A stretch of DNA of 64,000 bases from Gemmatimonadota bacterium. GTDB lineage: Bacteria; JBHIER01; G020348925. The translations under genes were made by a program, and so were the position numbers. The notes under the pieces are model-generated. The model was not told the DNA's origin and made no database searches. It saw only the letters and a list, made by a program, of their open reading frames with translations. The stretch spans positions 3,473,737-3,537,736 of the forward strand of contig CP070758.1 in the NCBI GenBank assembly GCA_020348925.1, in the 5' to 3' direction. Below, one piece after another: positions 43,696-53,500 of this stretch; the stretch's first letter is position 1, and every line of letters begins with the position of its first letter.

Positions 43696-46695
43696 TTACT
43701 TCATCAACACCATCCGCTTCGTCTCCGACCAATGGCTCCCAATTGACAACCGAAAAAAGTACACTCCACTGGGAACGTCATTTCCCTGCCCATCCCGCCC
43801 ATCCCAGGTGACCGTATAGTATCCGGGCTCCTGAACCTCATCCACCAAAGATCGTATCTCCTGTCCCAGGATATTATAAATTTTCAGGTTGGTGTGAACT
43901 GGAGATCCACTATCTGCTATCTGATATCTGATATCTGTAACCGGATTAAACGGATTCGGATAGTTCTGCTGAAGACTACACTCAACGGGTGTCAGGAACT
44001 CCGCCTTTAAAAGAGCCATCAACCTGTTGTAGTGCTCCGGTGTCACGTGAGGTTGTACCATCTTCAGAACCTCCCAGGTCTCGTCCGTCAGGTCCGTTTT
44101 GCAGGCACCAGGCACACACTCCCCGGTTCCCAGGATGACGTTAGCGATACCGATCAAATCCAGAAGATCGACATCACCATCACCGTTACAATCGGCCGCA
44201 ACGAGAGCACTCTCCCCCAATGACCAAATTCCCAGGATGTAGTTGACGGTTGTGACGATATCGAAAAGATCAACGATGCCGTCTCCGGTCACGTCCCCGC
44301 GGAGCACATCACACGCATCGCCTGTCCCGTCACCGTCACCGTCCTCCTGACCCGGATTAAACACATTCGGACAGTTATCGTCGACATCACACACACCATC
44401 CCCGTCACCATCCGAGCACAGATCACCGACATAACGGAGAACCTGAACGCCGACGCCCATCCGTTCGGAGACAGGAACTCCTGAAGATCCATTGAAACTG
44501 TATACTTGCCCAGGACCTTCAGGAAACCACGAGCAGTAGTACGTCGGCTCCACACCCAAACCGAGAAGGAGCTGTCCTCCGTCGGAAGCCATTGACAGAA
44601 CGCTTTCATGAAGCTCATCGACAGCGGTGCGCCAGATCAGATTTGACCAAGTTCCGTTGTAGGAAAAGAGCTGCGTTTCGGGCAAGCCAAAACCGCGCCA
44701 ATCCTTACTGTACCATAACAATCCCTGATACGACTCCATCTGCCAGATCTCCCTGTTTTCGAGATCGTAATCCAGACTCGTCGACCAATGCAGACCGTCG
44801 GACGTCCGGTGCATGCGACCGAGCCAGGCACTGGAATAGAGCTCCGCACCGTAGGCCTCAAAATCCCAGATACAGCTTCCGCCCAACTCGGCCACCTCCA
44901 CGAAACCCGTCCCGTCAAAGCGTCCGATATTGTCCACACCATGATCGCCCAGATAGAGCAAACCGTCCTTTTCCCACAGATACGAGCTGCGCACACCGGC
45001 CCAGTCCGGATAGTCCACAACCAGTATCCAATTGTGAGGACCCATGTATTTGTAGAGCCGCGCCCCACCCCCTGTGGTGCCGGCGTAGAGATTCCCCTGA
45101 TAGACGTCCAGCGTATTCACCATAAAATCCATATCATCGCCCACCAGCGTCCACACACAATCGCCGTCGTATCGCCACACCTGACCGATGGAATAGAAAC
45201 ACGGACTCCCGGACATCGTCCCGGCGTACAACGTGCCCTCGTAATCAACGAGGGCGAGCACGGAATACCCGAGCACAGGCGAAAGAGCATTCCAAGTACT
45301 GTCAGCATTATACTTGTAGACAACCCCGGGATATGTCCCTCCGGCGTAGAAGCCGCTCAGGGATGTGTCGTCCACACAGGGAGGAGGAGCCATGACTGAT
45401 AGCTCGAAATCAATTCCGAAGGTCGTGTCCGATTCCTGAACCGATACCAGAGTGGCCTCCCCCCAGTGCGATGCCTCGAAATAGAATTGCCCCTCGTATA
45501 TTGGGTCCCCGGACTCGCAGTCCCACCCCGGAGCTCCGACATAATAGCTCCCCGGGGGTAAAACACTTAAAACGTACTTTCCCGACGAATTCGTGCATGT
45601 TTCTGAATTTCGTTCTCCACTCACACTGAAAACGGTAACAAACGTGTTCGCAACAGGCGTCACTCCATCGCTCTCATAGACATAGCCAGAAAGAGACCCG
45701 CCTGTGCCCAATCTGAAGTCAATCCCGAAGGTCGTATCCGGAGCTTCCACCGAAACCGGCGTGGCATTCTCCCAATACGGAGTGTCGTCGTAATATTGGC
45801 TCAAATAGAGTCTCTCCCAGGTCAGACAATCCCAACCCGTGGCCTCCACATAGTAGATCCCCGAAGGCAAGGCATGGGCAGTATATCTGCCGGTAGAGTC
45901 GGTGCAGGCGTATGAATAATAGAAGAAATCTTCATCCAGGACATCAATTTCCGTGTTCGCAACGGGCGTCACACCATCGCGCTCGTAGACATGACCGGAT
46001 ATGCCCCCCATGAGAACAGGAACATCGGTTATGCTTACACAGTAATAATGCCCGGGTCCGCCCTCCGAGCCGTGGGAGAAATCCCGAACAAGAAGGTAAA
46101 ACGTTCCCGAATGAGGAAGTCTAAAATTCACGATCCGAGAATCCCAGCCGTCCGCGTCGTCGTTCTCCGCAAGGACTGTCGTGGTATCCGAATCGTACAG
46201 ATAGATATATGAGTCCAAGGACGATCCGAGAACGGAAGCATCAATATCAATGGTCACTTCATCTCCCTCGGAGCCCGAAAAACCGAAAATGTCGGTATCC
46301 CCTTGCGGATCTATGGTCAAATCACACAGGGAATCTCCGTAGGCGATCGGGGTCGCCTGATGAAAGAAGTCGTTGGGCTCGTAGTTGTCGATAGTGACCC
46401 CCGTCACCATGGTACTTTCGGAGCGGTGAACCTTCTTCGAGAAAACAGCCTCTCTCATTCTCATTTGTTGTTTCTTTCGAACGGCACTACCTATTCCAGG
46501 ACGTTCGTTCTTTATATCATTCGCTCTTCCATTGAACGTGCTGATATCCTCTTTTTGCTGTGTGAGTATGAATTCGATCTTCGCCGGTGCGCCGCAGTTT
46601 TTATGCATCCCCTTCTGGGAGGAGGCAGAGGCACAAAGGAGTATGAGCACCACGCCGATTCCAGACACAACATATTCGGGCTTCCGAAAAAACAT
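43696..46695 (-). CDS. Large secreted protein with PPC, carboxypeptidase-regulatory, TSP3, dockerin and sorting-like modules
   Basis: The 999-residue product has a signal peptide (VVSGIGVVLILLCASASS). A PPC-type domain lies at about 105-225 (YEPNDFFHQATPIAYGDSLC, SGTFYLLVRDF). Two carboxypeptidase-regulatory-like domains follow at about 230-345 and 345-440, each starting GYVYESDGVTPVANT or GHVYERDGVTPVANT. A beta-propeller-like repeat region with LYAGT motifs spans about 450-745. TSP3 (DGDGDGVCDVDDNCPNVFNP) and a dockerin (DVTGDGIVDLFDIVTTVNYI, DCNGDGDVDLLDLIGIANVI) follow. The C-terminus has QNYPNPFNPVTDIRYQI and final KRMVLMK. AAAGGAGGTTCCT precedes the start. No catalytic domain is recognised; an adhesive or scaffold role is possible. 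Confidence 0.87.
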   Translation of the reverse strand: MFFRKPEYVVSGIGVVLILLCASASSQKGMHKNCGAPAKIEFILTQQKEDISTFNGRANDIKNERPGIGSAVRKKQQMRMREAVFSKKVHRSESTMVTGVTIDNYEPNDFFHQATPIAYGDSLCDLTIDPQGDTDIFGFSGSEGDEVTIDIDASVLGSSLDSYIYLYDSDTTTVLAENDDADGWDSRIVNFRLPHSGTFYLLVRDFSHGSEGGPGHYYCVSITDVPVLMGGISGHVYERDGVTPVANTEIDVLDEDFFYYSYACTDSTGRYTAHALPSGIYYVEATGWDCLTWERLYLSQYYDDTPYWENATPVSVEAPDTTFGIDFRLGTGGSLSGYVYESDGVTPVANTFVTVFSVSGERNSETCTNSSGKYVLSVLPPGSYYVGAPGWDCESGDPIYEGQFYFEASHWGEATLVSVQESDTTFGIDFELSVMAPPPCVDDTSLSGFYAGGTYPGVVYKYNADSTWNALSPVLGYSVLALVDYEGTLYAGTMSGSPCFYSIGQVWRYDGDCVWTLVGDDMDFMVNTLDVYQGNLYAGTTGGGARLYKYMGPHNWILVVDYPDWAGVRSSYLWEKDGLLYLGDHGVDNIGRFDGTGFVEVAELGGSCIWDFEAYGAELYSSAWLGRMHRTSDGLHWSTSLDYDLENREIWQMESYQGLLWYSKDWRGFGLPETQLFSYNGTWSNLIWRTAVDELHESVLSMASDGGQLLLGLGVEPTYYCSWFPEGPGQVYSFNGSSGVPVSERMGVGVQVLRYVGDLCSDGDGDGVCDVDDNCPNVFNPGQEDGDGDGTGDACDVLRGDVTGDGIVDLFDIVTTVNYILGIWSLGESALVAADCNGDGDVDLLDLIGIANVILGTGECVPGACKTDLTDETWEVLKMVQPHVTPEHYNRLMALLKAEFLTPVECSLQQNYPNPFNPVTDIRYQIADSGSPVHTNLKIYNILGQEIRSLVDEVQEPGYYTVTWDGRDGQGNDVPSGVYFFRLSIGSHWSETKRMVLMK

Positions 46696-46840
46696 AGGAA
46701 CCTCCTTTAAATCTCAAAGCTGTTTTGGCCTTTCTTCACATCTCCGACAACAATCATGTAACCAAGGGACGATAAGAGACTTCGAAAAAACGACGAGTTC
46801 CGTTACACCAGAACCGACGTTCTTGAAAATGCGTGTTCCA

Positions 46841-47020
46841 TTAATCCAGCAGTATTTTCAAAGCTTTATTATATTCCGCCATGGCCTGTTGATATTTCCC
46901 CTGTTGAATGAGCCGATCGCCAAGGGTGATGTGCCAATTCTCGTTTCTCTTCTTTCTTCTTTTCATGTTTCGAGGCTTTCCCCTCCTTTTCCCCACCCCG
47001 TTTTCTGCCGGACGTTCCAT
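46841..47020 (-). CDS. Small TPR-like protein (59 residues)
   Basis: This short gene runs from an ATG at 47020, preceded by CAGGAAGGGCTGATC, to TAA at 46841. It encodes a basic N-terminus (MERPAENGVGKRRGKPRNMK) and then one TPR-like helix pair, ITLGDRLIQQGKYQQAMAEY followed by NKALKILLD. The GD..I..GKY..A...Y.KAL pattern is the TPR consensus. It lies upstream of the 999-residue surface protein gene on the same strand. A shorter start at the internal Met (MKRRKKRNENWHITLGD) is also possible. It could be a real small gene or the tail of a decayed larger TPR gene; I favour a small gene or remnant about equally. Confidence 0.5.
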   Translation of the reverse strand: MERPAENGVGKRRGKPRNMKRRKKRNENWHITLGDRLIQQGKYQQAMAEYNKALKILLD

Positions 47021-47221
47021 GATCAGCCCTTCCTGAAAGAGACATTGAACACCAATGTCACATATAATTTAAATACAAGCGAAAGGAATGCCAAGATGCC
47101 AAAGAGTCTGATGTAAGCAAGTATCTTTTTGTTCAGCAGCCAATTACGGGGATACAGGTGTCATTAAAAAAGAGAAGGTACGGATGGACCATTCGCCGAA
47201 AATGGGTGATTTAGCCCAAAT

Positions 47222-47468
47222 AAAGGGGACAGGCCACTTATTCTTTCTCTTACCCATGAAACGGGAAAGGATAGTCTGGGACGTCCCAAATACGCCATGG
47301 AATGAAGAAAAATCTGTGTCGTATTTGTGAGACAGGGAACAACAACACGCATCGAATCCGGTTGCGAAATTCCAATTGCACCTCTTTTGAGGCTTCATTG
47401 CTCCCAGTCGCATCTTTTACTGAACCCCATTCGAAAATCGTCGCCTGACAAAAGTGCCTGTCCTCTTA
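47222..47468. mobile_element. MITE-like element with inverted GACAGGC arms
   Basis: AAAGGGGACAGGCCACTTA (47222-47240) and AAAAGTGCCTGTCCTCTTA (47450-47468) are imperfect inverted arms around about 210 bases without a credible gene. The GGGGACAGGC core recurs (complement) at 2701-2724. This suggests a small non-autonomous mobile or REP-like element. Confidence 0.5.
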
Positions 47469-47477
47469 CTGAGCAGG

Positions 47478-47514
47478 AAAAAACCGCCCCAGTCATCGGA
47501 CCAGGGCGGTTTTT
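47478..47514 (-). terminator. Terminator of first subtilase gene
   Basis: The minus strand reads an ACCGCCCTGGTCC...GGGGCGGT stem followed by TTTTTT, 29 bases after the stop at 47543. It is a good intrinsic terminator, and also works in the opposite sense. The remaining 47021-47542 gap holds the MITE-like element. Confidence 0.8.
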
Positions 47515-47542
47515 GCGGGGCGCGTTAACTGAAAATCAAGGT

Positions 47543-49921
47543 TTACTTCATCAGAATCATCTTATTCGTGGCCGTGAATTCACCGGCTGTGATCCTGTAA
47601 AAGTACACACCCGTGGGCACATGGGCGGCGTTCCAGGTGACGGTGTATATTCCAGCGGACTGACGTTCACTTACTAAAGTGGCCACATTCTGTCCGAGCA
47701 GATTATAGACCGCCACATGGACCATGCACTCAGTCGGAATACCGTAGCTGATATCCGTCTCCGGATTGAAGGGATTGGGATGGTTCTGGGCGAGTGAGAA
47801 ACCACCCGGAACCGGACCGACCGCCTTGGCCCCTCCGGCATAGATGGCATCGCTGGTCTCGCCAAGATCGCTCCGAAACGTATACCCGGCCACGACCACA
47901 TCGTCCACAGAGAAGTACCACCATCCGACGGGATCCTTGAGCTTGTCGGAATTACAGGTTCCCACACCTGTCTTCTTGGTCATAAAGACATCGGAATCGG
48001 TCGTCAAGCCGTCCCAGTGACTGGAAACTGACGCGCGAAAAACCGGATTGTTGGCCTGATCCCATATGAGTACTTCGGCCACCGCGTTGGTCGTCTTTCC
48101 TTTCGTTACCAGAGAGAGATCGATGCTCTTCACCCAGACATAGGGGGCGGGAGCTTCCTCGATGGTAAAGTAACCGTCGGACACATCCGACCCGACATTG
48201 CTCGCGGCATCGTATGCTTCCACTTTCACCAGACACGTCGTCGAAGGCGTGTTGGGTACGGTCCAGTCATAGGTGCCAGGATTTCCTGATAGGTTATCGA
48301 TGAGATCATAGTTTGAGCCGCCGTCATAGGAATAAAAGATGTCGGTCCGACTCACGCCCACATTATCCGTCGCATCCCAGGTGATGGTATGAACCTGACC
48401 GACGGTCCAGATCTCGCCGCCGTTGGGCGCAGTGACGGTCACCTCGGGCGGTATCGTGTCGGTCACCATAACGGCCAGAACCGCCTCATAGGCGTCGATG
48501 CATCCCCATCCGTAAGTGTTGTCCTCGCCCGCTGTCCCTTCGTCCCGGGCGGTATTCATCAGAACCTGCTTGATGATCTGCACGTCGGCATTGGGGTTGG
48601 CCTGTCTCATCAGGGCGACCACACCAGCCACGTGAGGACCGGCCATCGAGGTCCCGCTCATTCGTACATAGCCCCCATTATTGTATGAGGAGTAAACGTA
48701 AGACCCCGGTGCGACCACTTCCGGCTTGATGGTCACACCGTCGCAGTCCGAGGGCCCCCGGCTGCTGTAAGAGGCAATGGGATAGGGCCAGCCATAATTT
48801 TCGGCGTCCACTGCACCCACGGAGAAATTGACCGTGGACGTATTGCAGATATTGGCCGGTGATCTGTGGGTTTGCGCACTCGGCCCCTCGTTTCCGGCAC
48901 TGAATGTGACCACGACGCCCGCGGCCTCGCAGGCCTCGATCGCCGTTTGCCAGCGGTAGTCGCAGTCCTCGTAATCATAGCCGAAGCGCCCGTCGATTCC
49001 CCAGGAGTTCTGCACCACGTCCGGAACGTCGTCGGTGGTGCCGGGATCACCGTCCGGATCGGCAAACCACTGGAAAGCGCCCAGAACGTCGTTATCGAAC
49101 TCCGGGCCGACGCTCTGGTTGATGGAATTGTCAGCAATCCACTGCGCCTCCCAGGCGACGCCGACCGTATCACCGGTGGCATGTCCTGCCCCGCACATGG
49201 TCCCCATGGTATGCGTGCCGTGCCCATGGTTGTCCACAGGATACGTCGTTCCTCCTCCCAGAGCATCTCTCCAGCACTCCTGCCAGGGATGCCAGTTGCC
49301 TCTCCACCTATCGGTCAGGGCCGCGTGATCCCCATCCACACCCGTATCCATACCGCCGATCAGCCTGCCGGCCCCGGTATAACCCAGCTCATGCCACACC
49401 CTGTCCGCGTTGATGGCTCTGAGACTGTTGGTTACCCCTATGCCGAGAGTGGGAGAACCAGCCCTGACATCAACAGGATCGATCAATACGGCTCTGAAAT
49501 TGGACTCAACAGCCTCCACCTCCGGACGCTGAGCGATACCGTAAAGTTCGGTCTTCGTCGCGGAAACAACGACTAAGTTCATTAACCAGTAAGGCGTATA
49601 TCCTTTGACGACTCCTGCCTGCGCCTTGCTGTTGAGATAGCCCAGGAGGGTTGGCTGCGACCTGTCAGCCGCCTGCTGCAAAGCATGGATTACCCTTTCA
49701 TGCCTCACGCCCAGGGGAGCTCTCTCCGCCCGTAAGGCGTTATCCAGAGCCCTTATGTTTGGACGATCCGTGAGATAGACGATGGCAGAGGCAAAGTCGT
49801 CATCAGAGATTGTACCCAAATAGGCGGCAAAATTCGGCTCAATCTCTCCGGCAAAAACCGGGAGACTCAAAACAACTGCCGCTGCCCATAATACAACTGA
49901 GTTCAATACAAGCTTTTTCAT
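47543..49921 (-). CDS. Secreted subtilisin-family serine protease with sorting-like module
   Basis: The 792-residue product has a signal peptide (LVLNSVVLWAAAVVLSLPVFA) and an inhibitor I9-like propeptide to about 125. The S8 catalytic domain (about 165-475) shows the triad: Asp in GGMDTGVDGDH (near 189), His in NHGHGTHTMGTMCG (near 235) and Ser in SGTSMAGPHVAGVVALM (near 422). An Ig-like domain follows at about 490-590 (VTVTAPNGGEIWTVGQVHTI), then a beta domain with WYFSVDDVVVAGYTFRSDLG and a FlgD/T9SS-like end (QNHPNPFNPETDISYGIP, final KMILMK). It should be exported and surface displayed or released. The leader carries GGGGGTGAT repeats shared with the second subtilase. Confidence 0.93.
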   Translation of the reverse strand: MKKLVLNSVVLWAAAVVLSLPVFAGEIEPNFAAYLGTISDDDFASAIVYLTDRPNIRALDNALRAERAPLGVRHERVIHALQQAADRSQPTLLGYLNSKAQAGVVKGYTPYWLMNLVVVSATKTELYGIAQRPEVEAVESNFRAVLIDPVDVRAGSPTLGIGVTNSLRAINADRVWHELGYTGAGRLIGGMDTGVDGDHAALTDRWRGNWHPWQECWRDALGGGTTYPVDNHGHGTHTMGTMCGAGHATGDTVGVAWEAQWIADNSINQSVGPEFDNDVLGAFQWFADPDGDPGTTDDVPDVVQNSWGIDGRFGYDYEDCDYRWQTAIEACEAAGVVVTFSAGNEGPSAQTHRSPANICNTSTVNFSVGAVDAENYGWPYPIASYSSRGPSDCDGVTIKPEVVAPGSYVYSSYNNGGYVRMSGTSMAGPHVAGVVALMRQANPNADVQIIKQVLMNTARDEGTAGEDNTYGWGCIDAYEAVLAVMVTDTIPPEVTVTAPNGGEIWTVGQVHTITWDATDNVGVSRTDIFYSYDGGSNYDLIDNLSGNPGTYDWTVPNTPSTTCLVKVEAYDAASNVGSDVSDGYFTIEEAPAPYVWVKSIDLSLVTKGKTTNAVAEVLIWDQANNPVFRASVSSHWDGLTTDSDVFMTKKTGVGTCNSDKLKDPVGWWYFSVDDVVVAGYTFRSDLGETSDAIYAGGAKAVGPVPGGFSLAQNHPNPFNPETDISYGIPTECMVHVAVYNLLGQNVATLVSERQSAGIYTVTWNAAHVPTGVYFYRITAGEFTATNKMILMK

Positions 49922-49990
49922 TGCGATATCCCCCCCAACATCTCTTAGAAAGGTTGACGCTTCCTGTTAACATACATTTTCATATGTCAA

Positions 49991-50093
49991 CATCCCCCTC
50001 AGCCGGACAAAACACTTTTTTGAGATCACCCCCTCTTACAATTTGGGTTGACGGTGAAACAGGACTCCTCGCTCCGTTATCACCCCCCTTCTT
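49991..50093 (-). promoter_or_regulatory. GGGGGTGAT-type repeats in the first subtilase leader
   Basis: On the minus strand, GAAGGGGGGTGATA (about 50078-50093), TAAGAGGGGGTGATC (50024-50038) and GAGGGGGATG (49991-49999) are spaced tens of bases apart between promoter and start codon. The same motif set occurs before the second subtilase gene. The motif resembles an extended Shine-Dalgarno sequence. Confidence 0.5.
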
Positions 50094-50306
50094 GTGGAAT
50101 GGTTGTGACTCCCGGCCCGATTGACGAGGATCATGCGGCCGGAATATCCGTCAGGCGTGCGGAACAAAATCATCCCAACGTGAACGAAATACGCAGCATT
50201 CAAAAGTATTGTCGTCCGCGCCCTGTCTTGACAGCAACCCTAACTGCCAGAAATTCGTTTCGAGATCTGGTCGAGGTTAATCATATGTACGATGAAGTAT
50301 GAACAT

Positions 50307-50335
50307 AGTATATATCATTCACACAACCGTGTCAA
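50307..50335 (-). promoter_or_regulatory. Promoter of the first subtilase gene
   Basis: On the minus strand, TTGACA (50330-50335) and TATACT (50307-50312) have a 17-base spacer, about 385 bases upstream of the start at 49921. This gives a long leader. Confidence 0.65.
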
Positions 50336-50364
50336 GAAGGAAAAGAGAACTTTTTTGAGCAACG

Positions 50365-50403
50365 AAAAAGCCGCCCCGGTTTCGAAACCGAAGCGGCCTT
50401 TTC
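50365..50403 (-). terminator. Terminator of the 2179-residue carboxypeptidase gene
   Basis: The minus strand reads GCCGCTTCGGTTTC...ACCGGGGCGGC followed by TTTTTC, about 100 bases after the stop at 50501. Confidence 0.8.
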
Positions 50404-50500
50404 TGTCTCTGCTTTTAACCGAGAATTCTCGAAATTCCTGCCTCCGTGAGAAAATAGAGACTTCCCAAGTCCCCGAGACTTCGGAAGTCTGACCTCAAAT

Positions 50501-53500
50501 CTACTTCATGAGGACCATCTTGCGCACAGCGCTGAAATCACCTGCGGTGAGGATGCAAAAATAGACACCACTTGGCGCCGATTCCGCGTACCAGATGACC
50601 TCGTGGTGACCCGGTGTCATTTCTCTTTTGATGAGGGTTTCCACCTTCTGTCCCAAAACGTTGTAGACAGCAAGATCCACATCACATTCCCTCGGCAATT
50701 CAAATGCGATCTTTGTTTTGGGATTAAAAGGATTGGGATAATTCTGGGCCAGACTGTACGCTTTCGGAAGGGGTACAACCTTTGCCGTGGCGGTCAGCAT
50801 CGTTGCCTCATCAACTATGGCTTCAATGTCAAGAACAGCGCGGAACAACTCAGGGAAAGTTAATGCTACTTGAGAAAAATCCCGCTCACCGGCCGCAGCC
50901 ACCCTGATTTCGTCCCCGTCGGTCCGCCACTCGACCAGTGCACCGTCAATGTGGACGGACGCAGGTCTCAGATCAGCAGCATTTCTCAGAACCAGATCCA
51001 TCGCTGCCACCGGCTCGGAAAAAGTGAGGACGATCCCAGGATCGTTGATCTCAACCTCAATCCCGCCGGCGGCAATTTTCGGACCAGCCGATCCCGGCCA
51101 GTTCCTGCTCACGTCGCCCACGAGAACGGCATAAAAGTCCTGGTCCGGCACGTCATCCTTGATCGACACGGTACAGCGAACGGGTGGAAAGAAAAGCCAG
51201 CTGCCAATACTGTTCTCCGGTATCAGAGGCGCGTTCGTGTTTTGCGTGACGACATATTTCAGCAGTACCGAGGCGTCAAAGGCACTCACCGTCCCGTCAC
51301 CCGTCACATCCGCAGCCTCCAGCTGACAGGAATCCAGGGTCACAGCATTGCAGATGGTCCTCAAGATCATGGCAGCATCGTAGGAGGTGATGGTCTGAAT
51401 CCCGAGACCGCCCGCCTTCGAGGGGGTGACGCAATACTCCCCCGTCGACCCGTAGAGATGGTAAAACCAGTAGTCGCCGTTCTCATCCGTGGCATTCAGC
51501 ATCACCTCATCGATCAAACCGTCCAGGTCGACGTCCCAGGTCAAGGTCATGGCCACATCATCCACGGCCACGCCCGTCGAACAGTACGACACGCTCCCGC
51601 CAATCGCATGGCGGACGACGATGAATACGCCATCATCATGGCAGGCGGCGGGCTCACCCTCGTTGAACATGACATGATCGATACACAGATAGTTGCAGGC
51701 GCCCTCCTCAGCCTCGGGATCGATCCAGAACCCCACGTACAGCATGTCGTACCAGGTGCAGATGGGATCCGACTGGGGCAGCGGATAATTGCCGGCCATG
51801 GAGACGGCAATCGTGCCGCCCTCCTCATCTACGTCGTAGGTCAGCGCACCCCAGTTCTCCGTAATCAGACCTTCATTGCCCACTTCCCCCACCGTCATCA
51901 GCTCCGGATCGTAACACAGCACCAGCGTCACGGAAACAACGTCCAGATCGGCCAACGGCTCGTAGTCAGGATGGATCCGCACCGGAATCTCCAGCCACCC
52001 CCCGGCATGCCACGTCGTGTCCGGCCAGGCCACCAGAATCTCGCAATCCTCAACCACGATGGTGGTGGATACTGTATCGTAGAGCGGCTGGCCCGTCGTA
52101 TGCGTCGACATGGCGATGAAGTCGATGTCCAGGGTGTCGCACGCACCCAGCTTCAGCGGACGCCAGCAGAATTCCATGGAGGTCGAGCCCAGACCCCTGA
52201 CCGTATCCTCCCCGGCACCGTCGCACGGCTCAGGGTCCAGCTCCGACCACAGGACGATCGAGTCGTTGTCCGCATCCACGGCCACAATATCAAAACACTC
52301 CTCATACATCTCGTGGTAGTAAATTGTCTCATCCACCGCGGTCACCAGCTCCGGCGGACGGTTGACGATCACCATGCCCTCCTCGGCCGCAGTTTCCCAC
52401 GAACCCTCGTCGAAGAAGATCTCCTCAATGGTGATAAAACTCGTATCCCCCGGAGTTGCAGAGGCATCCACCCAGAAGCCGAAATTGACCAGACACCCGC
52501 CGCACTCGATCCCCTCAGAGGCATCCCCACCTCCGATGAGCCAGAACTGCACCGTGTCGTGAGCCCCTCCCTTGAAATGCCACTTGATGTCCCAGCCCGT
52601 CGAATCCAGACACGTGCTGTCATAGACCATGGTCGAATCGAACCAGACGACGGTCGTGTCAAAGGAGATCTCCCCGTACAGGGTGTTGACGTAGAGACCG
52701 CTCATATCATCGGAATAGAGACACACATCGAAATACGAATCGGGTTTTTGAATCACCAGCGGCGGCTCGATGCTCAGTGCCACCGTCGGATCGTCCCCGC
52801 TCTCCTCGATGACCAGGACGAACTCGTCGCTGTGAACCAAACTGTCCTCAGCTTCCCCGGTGACGCTCACGGTGTGGGCACCCAGAGGAGCGGCCATCGA
52901 CGAACGAAGAGTCAAGACCGAATTGATCGATCCGGAGGGCATCGGTGTGACCGGATCGGGGTAAAAGCTGGAGGTCACCCCGGCAGGTAATCCCTCAACA
53001 GTTAACTCGACGGCCTCATTGAAGCCAAGAAGTGAGGTAACTGTCGTCGCGACCAGCGTCCCCCCCCGCTGTAGCACAAAGGCCGTGTCCTGTGCAACCG
53101 TTAGGGTGAAATCCGGCGCATCGATCACCTTCAACCTCACCTCGGAGGTGTGACGCAGCATTCCGGTCTCGTCCATACCGAGAAGAATGAACGGATGGAT
53201 TCCCACCGGCGTCGTCGATGATGCCTCTACAATTAAGGTGGCATTCACCGATCCGGCCGGCGGCACCAGCACCGGATTGGGTCCGAAGCCGGCGATCAGA
53301 TTGCAGCACAGGTTGCACACACTCAGGCTCACCGGCCCGCTGAATCCACCCAATGAAATAACGGTCACTGTATACGTCGCAGTCTGACCCACTTCAACCA
53401 TTTCAGGACCCGATGCCATCGTGTTCTCCGTCTGCGTCGAAACCAATTTCGCACCAGGCGCCATCGGAAGAACAACAAGCTGCTCCTTCGGATGAGCTGA

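Noticed and set aside
47144..47413. 89-codon minus-strand frame
   Set aside because: It runs through one arm of the inverted-repeat element and has no ribosome site or domain; treated as noncoding.
50870..52990. 706-codon plus-strand open frame
   Set aside because: It is antisense to the cohesin/dockerin part of the giant carboxypeptidase gene; Arg-, His- and Pro-rich translation reflects the complementary strand of a GC-rich gene.
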